From NCBI RefSeq assembly GCF_023630205.1, contig NZ_JALPRR010000001.1, positions 1,116,001 through 1,180,000 of the forward strand: a DNA stretch of 64,000 bases, given 5' to 3'. The translations under genes and the position numbers were made by a program. Numbering within the stretch: position 1 is the stretch's first letter; every line of letters starts with the position of its first letter. This document shows positions 1 through 8,176 of the stretch, in pieces. The DNA is from Pontibacter ruber (GTDB lineage Bacteria > Bacteroidota > Bacteroidia > Cytophagales > Hymenobacteraceae). The notes beneath the pieces are model-generated. The model saw nothing but the letters and a program-made list of their open reading frames with translations. It searched no databases and had not been told where the DNA came from.

Positions 1-570
1 AACCAGCCTGATCTCGCTGATATCGGAGCCCCAGCTGATGCTGCGGCGGATGATGTGCTGCTGATAGGATTTGTTGCTGAGCAGGCGCTGCACCACGCGG
101 TTTTCCAGGAAACGTTTTACATCCGGGCCTTTGGCTGCGGTAAAACGTTTTTCTTTTTTCTCTTCTTCCTCCTCGATCAGGTTTACGATCACCTCCAGTA
201 TCTGGAGTGTGGCCAGGTAATGGTCGTAGATGCGCTCTACGGCGTTCAGCATCTGGTTGCCGTAGTGCTTGTAATCCTTCTTGACCAGGTTCTGATAATA
301 AACGATGGCTCTGTTTACCGCATCGATTATCTCTTTGTCTGTTTCCTCGGTCTCGAACTGGCGCGTGTCAAACCACTCTTTGAAGAGCAGCTGGGCGATC
401 TGCTTTTTCCCTTCGAGCAGCTTTCGGTCCTGCACCTCCATCGAGTTCAGGTCGGGAGCAAAGTCGTCTGCTATCTGGTCAAGCGCCAGCAGATAATCGG
501 AACCTTCGGCCTGCATGTATGCATAAATCGCCTGCATGGCTTTGATTCGTAGTGTTCTGCGGTTGAGCAT
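1..570 (-). CDS. nusB: Transcription antitermination protein NusB (C-terminus beyond left edge)
   Basis: NusB is an RNA-binding antitermination factor that works with NusE/S10 on rRNA operons. The start codon (CAT on the plus strand at 568-570) opens with MLNRRTLRIKAMQAIYAY, the usual beginning of Bacteroidota NusB, followed by a helix-rich acidic protein including a run of Glu/Lys near residue 130. 190 residues are visible with no stop, so the gene continues off the window. Bacteroidota NusB carries a long N-terminal extension before the conserved NusB fold, which fits a protein longer than the 140 residues of E. coli NusB. Family call by sequence recognition only. Confidence 0.85.
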   Translation of the reverse strand, partial: MLNRRTLRIKAMQAIYAYMQAEGSDYLLALDQIADDFAPDLNSMEVQDRKLLEGKKQIAQLLFKEWFDTRQFETEETDKEIIDAVNRAIVYYQNLVKKDYKHYGNQMLNAVERIYDHYLATLQILEVIVNLIEEEEEKKEKRFTAAKGPDVKRFLENRVVQRLLSNKSYQQHIIRRSISWGSDISEIRLV

Positions 571-743
571 AATTATATTTAAGAGCGTATTGTGTTGTAA
601 GTATAAAAACAAATCCGGCGCTTGTTGCTACACCGGTACTGATAAGGAAAGTTGCCATACGGCACTTTTCTTGATACTGAAACTATAAACTATACTTTGG
701 TAAGTTAGTTCACAGGCCTGCAGGCAAAGCGCTTTGTTTAAAG

Positions 744-774
744 CAAAAGTGCCACAGGTTATGCAGCACTTTTG
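744..774 (-). terminator. Hairpin downstream of leucine dehydrogenase
   Basis: Inverted repeat CAAAAGTGC (744-752) / GCACTTTTG (766-774) with a 13-nt loop, just beyond the stop of the minus-strand dehydrogenase gene. A-rich sequence in the stem gives a weak U-tract. Probable terminator. Confidence 0.45.
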
Positions 775-805
775 ACTTTATAGTTATAGTAACTACTGTT
801 GCTTC

Positions 806-1906
806 TTAGTAGGTAGAGTGTACCTTGCCAATGCTCTGAATACGCTTCTCAGCTATTTTTGTAGCAGCTAACTGCGTATGGATGCCCTCTTTCTCGGCAA
901 GCTCGAAAATATCCAGGGTATAGCCGTAGATACGCTCTGTCTGGGCATACGCGCTCTCGCGGTTGTAACCGATCAGCTCAGAGTACACGTTGATCAGACC
1001 ACCTGCGTTGATCAGGAAGTCAGGCGCATACAGAATGCCACGCTCTGCCAGAGCAGGGCCTTGTATTTTCTCGTCGCGCAGCTGGTTGTTAGCTGAACCT
1101 GCAATGATCTGGCACTTCAGACGGCTTAGGGTGTTATCGTTTACTGTACCGCCCAGGGCGCATGGTGCATAAATATCTACATCCAGGTCATAGATCTCGT
1201 CCATGCCAACTACTTTAGCGCCATACTTGGTTGAAATCTCACGCAGACGGTCTTCGTAGATATCTGTGATGAAAATTTCTGCATTTTCTTTTGCCAGCAG
1301 CTCTACCAGGTAACCACCAACGTGGCCCACACCCTGTACAGAGATCTTCTTGCCGGAAAGGGAATCAGAGCCGTATGCTTTTTTAGCAGCCGCTTTCATG
1401 CCCATGTACGTACCGTAAGCTGTTACCGGCGAAGGGTCACCGCTACCGCCCATAGCTTCAGGCAAACCCGCTACGTGATCTGTTTCCATCTTGATGTACT
1501 CCATATCTTTTGTAGTGGTTCCTACGTCTTCGGCAGTGATGTAAGCACCGTTCAGGTTCTTCACGAAACGACCGTAACGGCGCATCAAAGCCTCAGATTT
1601 ATCTTTTTTAGAATCACCGATGATCACAGCCTTACCACCGCCCAGGTTCAGGCCGGAGATAGCGGCTTTATAGGTCATACCTCTTGAAAGACGCAACACA
1701 TCCTCCAGTGCCTCTGCATCAGAAGCATAAGACCACATACGCGTACCACCCAAAGCAGGACCAAGTACTGTGTTGTGGATGCCGATGATGGCTTTCAGGC
1801 CTGTGTCGTGGTCATGGCAGAAAACCACTTTCTCATGGTTGTATTCTGATATCTGACCGAAGATCGAGTTGTCTTTCTTCAGTTCTACTTCTTTAATTTC
1901 GACCAT
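806..1906 (-). CDS. Leucine dehydrogenase (Glu/Leu/Phe/Val dehydrogenase family)
   Basis: NAD-dependent oxidative deamination of leucine/branched-chain amino acids to 2-oxo acids in the cytoplasm. At 366 aa it has the length of leucine rather than glutamate dehydrogenases. The substrate domain shows the glycine-rich stretch LGPALGGTRMW and MTYKAAISGLNLGGGKAV, with K80 in the position of the catalytic lysine of leucine dehydrogenases and K92 nearby. A Rossmann motif GVGHVGG lies near residue 192. Starts with ATG, and a good Bacteroidota promoter lies 70-100 bp upstream (1978-2007). Monocistronic, divergent from the ABC transporter gene at 2057. Phenylalanine or valine preference cannot be excluded from sequence. 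Confidence 0.85.
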   Translation of the reverse strand: MVEIKEVELKKDNSIFGQISEYNHEKVVFCHDHDTGLKAIIGIHNTVLGPALGGTRMWSYASDAEALEDVLRLSRGMTYKAAISGLNLGGGKAVIIGDSKKDKSEALMRRYGRFVKNLNGAYITAEDVGTTTKDMEYIKMETDHVAGLPEAMGGSGDPSPVTAYGTYMGMKAAAKKAYGSDSLSGKKISVQGVGHVGGYLVELLAKENAEIFITDIYEDRLREISTKYGAKVVGMDEIYDLDVDIYAPCALGGTVNDNTLSRLKCQIIAGSANNQLRDEKIQGPALAERGILYAPDFLINAGGLINVYSELIGYNRESAYAQTERIYGYTLDIFELAEKEGIHTQLAATKIAEKRIQSIGKVHSTY

Positions 1907-1977
1907 TTATGAATTTGATTAAGGGTTATTCTATCTTTGTGTGCATGAGGCTAGTAAACACTAACCCTTTCGCACCG

Positions 1978-2007
1978 CAAAATTAATTCTTTTTTTGATT
2001 AATTCAA
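1978..2007 (-). promoter_or_regulatory. Bacteroidota-type promoter for leucine dehydrogenase
   Basis: Read on the minus strand: TTG (plus strand CAA 2005-2007), 19-bp spacer, TAATTTTG (plus strand CAAAATTA 1978-1985). This matches the TTTG/TTG - about 19 bp - TAnnTTTG consensus of the Bacteroidota primary sigma factor. The predicted start of transcription is about 65 nt before the ATG. Confidence 0.6.
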
Positions 2008-2056
2008 TTTGTACTTTGTAACTCCACGTAAAAGCCTAAGGCTTTAACCTATTGCT

Positions 2057-3841
2057 GTGAAATCATTACGCTATTTAAATAAGTACCTCCTCAAGTATAA
2101 ATACAGGCTCTTCTGGGGCCTTGTGTTTACTATCATTTCCAACTTTTTCCAGATACTGCCGGCCCAGGTGGTGCGTCATTCCTTTAACCTGATCCGGGAA
2201 GGCATCAACCTCCACAGCCTCTACGAAGGAACAAGCCAGCAGGAGACGGTTTATGATATTTTCGCGAAGAGTATCCTGGTGTATGGGGTGGTGATCCTAG
2301 TGATGGCGCTGCTGCGGGGCGTGTTCCTGTTCTTTGTGCGCCAGACCATTATCGTGATGAGCCGCCTGATCGAGAACGATCTAAAGAACGAAATTTACGA
2401 GCACTACCAGAGCCTGCCGCTGAGCTTTTACCGCAAAAACAACACCGGCGACCTGATGTCGCGCATTTCGGAAGATGTAAGCCGGGTGCGCATGTACCTG
2501 GGACCGGCCATTATGTATGGCATCAACCTGGTCATACTTTTCATCATGGTGATTCCGTACATGCTGTCGGTTAACGTGAAGCTGACCATGTATACGTTGA
2601 TCCCGCTGCCGATACTTGCCATCAGCATTTACTATGTAAACAACATCATCGAGCGCAAATCCGACGATATCCAGAAGAGCCTGTCGGGTATCACTACATT
2701 TGTGCAGGAAGCTTTTTCAGGCATCCGGGTGCTCAAGTCGTTTGTGCGCGAAGATGACTCGCACGCCAACTTTACTACGGCCAGCAACACCTATAAAGAC
2801 AAATCACTGGAGCTGAACTTTGTTAACTCGCTGTTCTTCCCGCTGGTTTTGTTCCTGGTGGGCCTGAGCACTATTATAACAGTATACATTGGCGGGCAGG
2901 AAGTGATCAACGGCACCATTACCACCGGTAACATTGCCGAGTTCATCATCTACGTGAACATGCTGACCTGGCCGGTAACCTCGCTTGGTTGGACGGCCAG
3001 CCTTGTGCAGCGGGCAGCGGCATCGCAGGCGCGTATCAACGAGTTTCTGCATACCAAAACCGACATTGTTTCCCGTGAAAACATCATTAAGCCGATCGAA
3101 GGCGATATCGTATTCGAGCATGTTGATTTTGTTTATCCGGACACCAACATCCATGCACTGAAGGATGTATCGTTCCGCATCCGCCACGGCGAGACGCTGG
3201 CCATTATCGGTAACACAGGTTCCGGGAAGAGCACGATTGCCAACCTGTTACCGCGTATGTACGACGCCACCCGGGGCCGCATTCTGATCGACGGCATTGA
3301 CGTGCGCGACTACAACCTGGAGAGCCTGCGCAGCCAGATCGGGTATGTGCCGCAGGATGTGTTCCTGTTCTCTGACTCTATCCGAAACAACATTGGTTTT
3401 GGCCTGCCAAGTATAACCGAAGAGCAGATGGTGCAGGCCGCTAAAGATGCCGACGTGTATGAGAACATCATGCGCTTCCCGGAGCAGTTCGAGACCAAAC
3501 TGGGCGAACGCGGTATTACACTGTCTGGCGGACAGAAGCAGCGCGTATCCATAGCCAGGGCGCTGGTGCGCGAACCAAGTATACTTATCCTTGACGACTC
3601 GCTCTCGGCGGTAGACACTAGAACAGAAGACGCCATCCTTAACAGCCTGCGCCGCATCATGGTCAACCGCACGTCCATCATTATCTCGCACCGAGTGTCG
3701 TCGGTAAAGCTGGCCGACCGCATACTGGTACTGGATGACGGGGAGATTGTGCAGCACGGCACCCACGATGAGCTGATTGCCCAGGCCGGCCTGTACAAAG
3801 TGCTGTATGAGCGCCAGTTACAAACCGAAGACATGGAATAG
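2057..3841 (+). CDS. ABC exporter half-transporter, MdlA/YheI-like (permease + ATPase)
   Basis: Full half-transporter of 594 aa: an N-terminal transmembrane domain of about 310 residues followed by an ATPase domain. Walker A GNTGSGKST is near residue 386, the signature LSGGQKQR near 489, and the Walker B segment reads LILDDSLSAVD near 512. The Glu after Walker B is replaced by Asp-Ser (DDS), the pattern of the MdlA/YheI subunit of heterodimeric multidrug exporters. The minus-strand ABC protein at 5667 has the complementary MdlB/YheH-like features, so the two may pair. The start is GTG at 2057; an ATG is not available nearby. Substrate (lipid or drug) cannot be read from sequence. Confidence 0.85.
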   Translation: MKSLRYLNKYLLKYKYRLFWGLVFTIISNFFQILPAQVVRHSFNLIREGINLHSLYEGTSQQETVYDIFAKSILVYGVVILVMALLRGVFLFFVRQTIIVMSRLIENDLKNEIYEHYQSLPLSFYRKNNTGDLMSRISEDVSRVRMYLGPAIMYGINLVILFIMVIPYMLSVNVKLTMYTLIPLPILAISIYYVNNIIERKSDDIQKSLSGITTFVQEAFSGIRVLKSFVREDDSHANFTTASNTYKDKSLELNFVNSLFFPLVLFLVGLSTIITVYIGGQEVINGTITTGNIAEFIIYVNMLTWPVTSLGWTASLVQRAAASQARINEFLHTKTDIVSRENIIKPIEGDIVFEHVDFVYPDTNIHALKDVSFRIRHGETLAIIGNTGSGKSTIANLLPRMYDATRGRILIDGIDVRDYNLESLRSQIGYVPQDVFLFSDSIRNNIGFGLPSITEEQMVQAAKDADVYENIMRFPEQFETKLGERGITLSGGQKQRVSIARALVREPSILILDDSLSAVDTRTEDAILNSLRRIMVNRTSIIISHRVSSVKLADRILVLDDGEIVQHGTHDELIAQAGLYKVLYERQLQTEDME

Positions 3842-3997
3842 CTTGCCTTTTCTGCCTCATTGTTAATGCCTGAAAGGCAGGCTTTGGCACACATTAAGGA
3901 CTTTGCAGGAATTTTTTGAGATAGATTATGTTATAGGTACGTATAGTTATTCGAAAATTAACGTATAGCTACTTCTAACAACTAAATTCTATTCGGT

Positions 3998-4408
3998 ATG
4001 GCTGTTGACTTGCAACAAATCGGCAAAAGATTCAGATTTTATACGCACCTGAAAGAGCTGGAGCTGGATGACCTGGAAAAAATGACGGGCTCCTCACGTG
4101 AAACCCTCTCCAACATCATTTCCGGGCAGAATTACCTCCTGGATGAGCTGGTAGCCATACTTAAAAATTTTCAGGACTTGAACCCGCAGTGGCTCATTTA
4201 CGGCGAAGGCAGCATGTTTAAGCCGATGGATGAAGACGGCACCTGCCACGATCATCACAAAGGCTGCCTGAAAAAAGACAAAGCCGCTTACCTCAAACAG
4301 ATGAAAGATATGCTTCTTGAGCTGGACGCAGCAGAAGTTGCCAAAGGCCATCACGCAGACGTGGAAGCGCTGAAAGCAAAGCTGGACCAGCTGAAGGCAT
4401 CCGAATAA
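3998..4408 (+). CDS. XRE-like helix-turn-helix protein
   Basis: Small (136 aa) probable DNA-binding regulator. Residues about 1-75 resemble the XRE/Cro fold: IGKRFRFYTHLKELELDDLEKMTGSSRETLSNIISGQNYLLDELVAILKNF, ending in the DLNPQWLIYGEGSMF segment seen after the HTH in many phage-type and Bacteroidota XRE regulators. A short Cys/His cluster (CHDHHKGC, about 88-95) and a C-terminal amphipathic helix follow. Stands alone between the ABC transporter and the convergent TetR gene. Target unknown. Confidence 0.7.
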   Translation: MAVDLQQIGKRFRFYTHLKELELDDLEKMTGSSRETLSNIISGQNYLLDELVAILKNFQDLNPQWLIYGEGSMFKPMDEDGTCHDHHKGCLKKDKAAYLKQMKDMLLELDAAEVAKGHHADVEALKAKLDQLKASE

Positions 4409-4438
4409 AACCTTCTTCGGCAGCCCGGCTTTTGTACT

Positions 4439-5053
4439 TTATACTTCACACTTCCGGATGCCGGTAATAATCAGATTTACTGTAAAGAGCACATCTTCCT
4501 CTATCTTCTGAAAATCAATGGTAGGAAGGTGGTGGTAGTATACCCGCTGGAACTCCTCGAACTGGATCAGGTCTTTGATCACCATGATGGAATAGCCTAC
4601 CCGTTCGGCCTCGCAAGGGATAAAATCTCCGCGGCTGATACCCTCTTTTATCACGCTGGTATAAAAATTGGCCTCCTTTGCCCGGGACTCTTTGAAGAGC
4701 TCCTGAAAGAGGCTGCGTGTCTCAATCAGCACCTTAATAGAGATGGTGTGCTGCGTTACGATCTCCTGGTAGTAGCGTAGCGAAGAGCGTATGTACAGCA
4801 GCAGGCGTTTGTGGGGGTCCTGCTCCTGCTCGGCAATTTTCTTGATGCGGTAAAGGCTGTCTTTCCACTCCTGCGAGAAAGCCTCGATAAACAGGACCTC
4901 CTTGCTTTTATAGTAGTAGTATAGTGTGGGCTTTTTGAGACCAATGGCGTGCGCAATATCGTCCAGCGTGGCTTTGCTGTAGCCCAGCTTCCCAAAAACC
5001 GATTTGGCTGCTGCCAGTATCAGCTCCTTTTTTACCTCTGCCTTTTTGCTCAC
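4439..5053 (-). CDS. TetR/AcrR family transcriptional regulator
   Basis: N-terminal TetR HTH: ILAAAKSVFGKLGYSKATLDDIAHAIGLKKPTLYYYYKSKEVLF (residues about 12-55), where the second and third helices and the YYYYKSKE turn are diagnostic. The remaining 150 residues form a helical ligand domain with no recognisable subfamily. Length 204 aa is typical. Lies next to the GyrI-like and ABC exporter genes on the same strand, upstream of them in map order but downstream in transcription, so a link to the exporter is possible but not shown. Confidence 0.85.
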   Translation of the reverse strand: MSKKAEVKKELILAAAKSVFGKLGYSKATLDDIAHAIGLKKPTLYYYYKSKEVLFIEAFSQEWKDSLYRIKKIAEQEQDPHKRLLLYIRSSLRYYQEIVTQHTISIKVLIETRSLFQELFKESRAKEANFYTSVIKEGISRGDFIPCEAERVGYSIMVIKDLIQFEEFQRVYYHHLPTIDFQKIEEDVLFTVNLIITGIRKCEV

Positions 5054-5148
5054 TTTACGCTTGCCCCGGTTTCACGTGTGGATGTATTGCTTACGCCTCT
5101 TCCGCTTTACTCAAATATAAAGTATAAATCTATACTTACAAGCCGGCG

Positions 5149-5670
5149 TTATTGCTTTACCAAAACCTCCAGCACCCCCTGGTCCTCTTCCGGGAACCAC
5201 TCTACGTAAAATTCTTCCATCTTCAGCTTCTCTTCCTTGGCGTAATCAAAAGCGGCGGTGTACAGCTTGCGGGGCAACAGCGCTAAGTTGGCATTTGCTT
5301 CGGCATGGATCACCTTGCGCCCGCCGGGCACCGTGCGCAACGTATAACCATTTGGCAGCTTAGCTGTAGAGTCAGGGATGATGATGCCAATAAAGGCACG
5401 AAGGCTATCGCCGCTTTTTTCCGGATCGTTGTAGTAGATGTTACCCAATGTGCCCTTTAAGCTGCCCTTCTGCAATACATCAGCCGACATTTTAAAGGCA
5501 TTCTGCAGCTTCTCATCTTTCATGGAGCCTTCGAATGGCACACCCGCCACATACATGGTTTTTGAGGTGGCAATCGTTACTGTTGGTTTGGTGAATCCTC
5601 CGAGGTACGTATAAAAAGTTATACCGATGATGGTAAGCACAACCAGTACTAATAAGGCTTTTTTGTTCAT
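5149..5670 (-). CDS. Membrane-anchored GyrI/effector-binding-like protein
   Basis: 173 aa with an N-terminal hydrophobic segment (residues 4-24), then a soluble domain. The pattern VPFEGSM, F-x-I-G-I-x-I-P, GYTLRTVPGGRKVIHAEA and the C-terminal FYVEWFPEED resembles the GyrI/SOUL/AraC effector-binding fold; the assignment is tentative. Its ATG overlaps the stop of the upstream ABC gene (ATGA, 5667-5670), so the two are translationally coupled and probably work together. Periplasmic or membrane-facing location is inferred from the anchor. Confidence 0.55.
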   Translation of the reverse strand: MNKKALLVLVVLTIIGITFYTYLGGFTKPTVTIATSKTMYVAGVPFEGSMKDEKLQNAFKMSADVLQKGSLKGTLGNIYYNDPEKSGDSLRAFIGIIIPDSTAKLPNGYTLRTVPGGRKVIHAEANANLALLPRKLYTAAFDYAKEEKLKMEEFYVEWFPEEDQGVLEVLVKQ

Positions 5671-7436
5671 AGATCGATCATGTTCTTGTACTGCATCTGG
5701 TACAGCTGGGCGTAGTAACCGTTGTGCCGCAGCAGTTCTTCGTGGTTACCGGTTTCCATTATTTCGCCCCGCTCCATCACAATGATTTTGTCCGCCTTCT
5801 GGATGGTGCTGAGGCGGTGGGCGATAACGATGGACGTACGGCCACGCATTAGCTGATCAATAGCATACTGGATCAGCTCTTCAGTTTCGGAATCTACGCT
5901 GGAGGTGGCCTCGTCCAGGATGATGATGCGCGGGTTATAGACCATGGCGCGCACAAACGAGATCAGCTGCCGCTGCCCCACTGAAAGCGTGGCACCGCGC
6001 TCCATTACTTTGTAGTGCAGTCCTCCCGGTAACCGTTCGATGAACTTGCGGGCGCCTACCAGGTCGGCGGCATGCCACATCTGCTCTTCGGTTATACTTT
6101 TGTTGCCTAAACTGATGTTATCGGCAATGGTACCGGAGAAGAGGAATACATCCTGCAGCACCACGCCAATGCGGTGGCGAAGCACACTTAGATCAAACTC
6201 TTTCAAATCGTGCCCATCCACGTAAATATTGCCGCCGTTGATCTCGTAAAAGCGCGTCAGCAGGTTGATCACGGATGTTTTACCGGCACCTGTTGCTCCC
6301 ACAAAAGCGACAGTTTCGCCGGCTTTCACATCAAACGAAATGTTGCGCAGCACCCACTCCTCTTCGTTGTAGGCAAACCACACATTGCGGAAAGCCACAT
6401 CGCCGCGAATGGTTTCGGGAGCAAAGGTGCCGTTGTCGGCGATCATTTCTTTGCTGTCGAGCAGGCGCATGAGGCGCTCGGTACTTACCACCCCCAACTG
6501 CAGCGTATTGAACCGGTCAGCGATCATGCGGATCGGGCGGAAGAACATCTGGATGTAAAGGATAAATGCCATCAGCGTACCCAGCGAGATATCATCATCG
6601 ATCACGCCGTGGGCACCGTACCATACCAGCAGACCCAAGCCGGCTGCACCAATGATTTCGGCTACCGGGAAGTATACCGAGTAGTAGAGCACCGAGCGAA
6701 TGTTGGCGCGGGTATGCTCCTTGTTGATCTCCCGGAACTTGTCCATCTCGCGCTTCTCGTTGTTGAAAATCTGCACGATGCTCATGCCCGTGATGTGCTC
6801 CTGCACAAACGAGTTGAGCCTGGCCACGGCCGTGCGCACCTCCTGGAAGGTGTCTTTTATCTTTTCTTTGAACACGTAGGTACTGAAGAGCATGATCGGC
6901 AGCGTGGAAAGGCTCACCAGCGTCAGCTCCCAGTCGATGTAGAACATAAAGCCCAGGATGAATACCAGCTGCAGGATATCACCGATCATGGCGGCCAGGC
7001 CCTCGCTGAATACATCCGAAAGCGTCTCCACATCCGACACGTTGCGGGTAACAAGCGTGCCGATGGGCGTGCGGTCGAAGAACTTGAGACGCAGGTCAAG
7101 GATGTGGCGATAAAGCTTTACCCTGATGTCGCGCACCACGTACTGCCCCAGCCAACCCGCGAAATAAGTATGCAGGTACTGCACAATGGCATGCACCACC
7201 AGCAGCACCCCCAGTAGCACGAACATCTTGTTCAGGCCTTCCCAGTCGTTCTGCAGGATCTCGTTATCCACAGTATACTGGATCAGGAAAGGGCGCACGG
7301 CGGCAAGTATAGCCGAGGCAAAAGTAAGGAATACGATAAAGTAAAAGATCCTGACGTAGGGCTTCACGAACGTGAAAAGCCGTTTGAGCACATCGGAGTC
7401 GAAGACTTTACCAGTTGTTTTAGGCGTATTTTCCAA
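5667..7436 (-). CDS. ABC exporter half-transporter, MdlB/YheH-like (permease + ATPase)
   Basis: 589 aa: a six-helix permease domain (about residues 30-320) followed by an ATPase with Walker A GATGAGKT, signature LSVGQRQL instead of LSGGQ, and canonical Walker B IILDEATSSVD. LSVGQRQ together with an intact catalytic Glu is the pattern of the MdlB/YheH half of heterodimeric exporters; the gene at 2057 carries the degenerate partner pattern. Overlaps the following GyrI-like gene by 4 nt. Both halves are complete, so a homodimer is also possible. Confidence 0.85.
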   Translation of the reverse strand: MENTPKTTGKVFDSDVLKRLFTFVKPYVRIFYFIVFLTFASAILAAVRPFLIQYTVDNEILQNDWEGLNKMFVLLGVLLVVHAIVQYLHTYFAGWLGQYVVRDIRVKLYRHILDLRLKFFDRTPIGTLVTRNVSDVETLSDVFSEGLAAMIGDILQLVFILGFMFYIDWELTLVSLSTLPIMLFSTYVFKEKIKDTFQEVRTAVARLNSFVQEHITGMSIVQIFNNEKREMDKFREINKEHTRANIRSVLYYSVYFPVAEIIGAAGLGLLVWYGAHGVIDDDISLGTLMAFILYIQMFFRPIRMIADRFNTLQLGVVSTERLMRLLDSKEMIADNGTFAPETIRGDVAFRNVWFAYNEEEWVLRNISFDVKAGETVAFVGATGAGKTSVINLLTRFYEINGGNIYVDGHDLKEFDLSVLRHRIGVVLQDVFLFSGTIADNISLGNKSITEEQMWHAADLVGARKFIERLPGGLHYKVMERGATLSVGQRQLISFVRAMVYNPRIIILDEATSSVDSETEELIQYAIDQLMRGRTSIVIAHRLSTIQKADKIIVMERGEIMETGNHEELLRHNGYYAQLYQMQYKNMIDL

Positions 7437-7639
7437 GTTTGTTACAGGTCAGGTCTTGAGGTTGAAGTATAAGCTTACTGCCGGAGCAGCCTTTTCTGTT
7501 ACGTGCTTCTACTTGTAACCAGCTGTAAAGTTAATGGTTTTAGCGGGGATAGTAATGTTTCTAAGGGAGTTATTGGTTGAAGGGAGATTGCTGTAGTATC
7601 TGTCATTTGAGACAGATAAAATCTCTTCTTAGCGCTTAG

Positions 7640-7880
7640 GTTTATACTTTGTGCTGGCTAGCCTTTGCTTCGTAGCCTCTTCTCATCCCCAGTCTTACTC
7701 ACCTTTTGTTCTATAGCTGCTTTTGGTGCGCTCAGGGCCGCGGGGCCTCGTCCTTGGGCATCGCGCTGTCTATTGAAGCTGCTCCTCGCTCCGCTGCGGG
7801 CTGCTTCGCTACGCTCAGCACCGCAACAATAGAAGGCGCTCAACCCAAGGACTGGAACAATACTGCTTCGGTAGCGGCTA
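7640..7880. repeat. Dispersed palindromic repeat, copy A
   Basis: About 240 bp closely similar to 13,125-13,370. Shared blocks include GGCCTTTGCTTCGTAG (copy A has one mismatch), GGCCGCGGGGCCTCGTCC and GAAGGCGCTCAACCCAAGGA. The outer arms form an inverted repeat: GTCCTTGGGCATCGCGC (7750-7766) against GCGCTCAACCCAAGGAC (7836-7852), imperfect in this copy and perfect in copy B. No coding capacity is conserved between the copies. It behaves like a MITE or REP-type element; no transposase is nearby. Confidence 0.7.
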
Positions 7881-8120
7881 TGCAACTGGAATACAGTCCC
7901 CTCTCCTTGAGGAGAGGGCTAGGGTGAGATGTTACAACAGCATCTATGTAACCCATACTTTGAAGTATAACACTAGCAGAATTCCCCTCCTTGGAGGGGT
8001 GCAGGGGTGGGTTTATACTTTACCCGTACCAGATCTCTCACAGCTATGCTGGCTCTCTTCGGCTCTCGCCTCAAGAGTGTCGAGATAACAGCATCCTCCC
8101 CTGTTTTTAGAGGAAGGGAA
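7881..8120. repeat. Intergenic CCCCTCC/GGAGGGG repeat tract
   Basis: The rest of the 7437-8176 gap has no convincing gene. It holds two short imperfect hairpins of one family, at about 7899-7927 (CCCCTCTCCTTGAGGAGAGGG then CTAGGGTGAG) and about 7982-8014 (TTCCCCTCCTTGGAGGGG then TGCAGGGGTGGG). The same family recurs at about 13,461, 13,539 and 19,124, and is a common kind of intergenic repeat in Bacteroidota. Confidence 0.6.
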
Positions 8121-8124
8121 TAAA

Positions 8125-8153
8125 AAAGCCGGAGCTACTACTGCTCCGGCTTT
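8125..8153. terminator. Rho-independent terminator (serves minus-strand PLP gene)
   Basis: Perfect stem AAAGCCGGAGC (8125-8135) / GCTCCGGCTTT (8143-8153) with a 7-nt loop and A/T runs on both sides. Confidence 0.8.
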
Positions 8154-8176
8154 CTACTATACTTCCACTTATATAT

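Noticed and set aside
6210..7217. A 335-codon open frame on the plus strand across the minus-strand ABC exporter gene
   Set aside because: Composition and reading (His/Gln/Val-rich, no domain) are those of an antisense shadow; the minus strand encodes a full ABC half-transporter with intact motifs.
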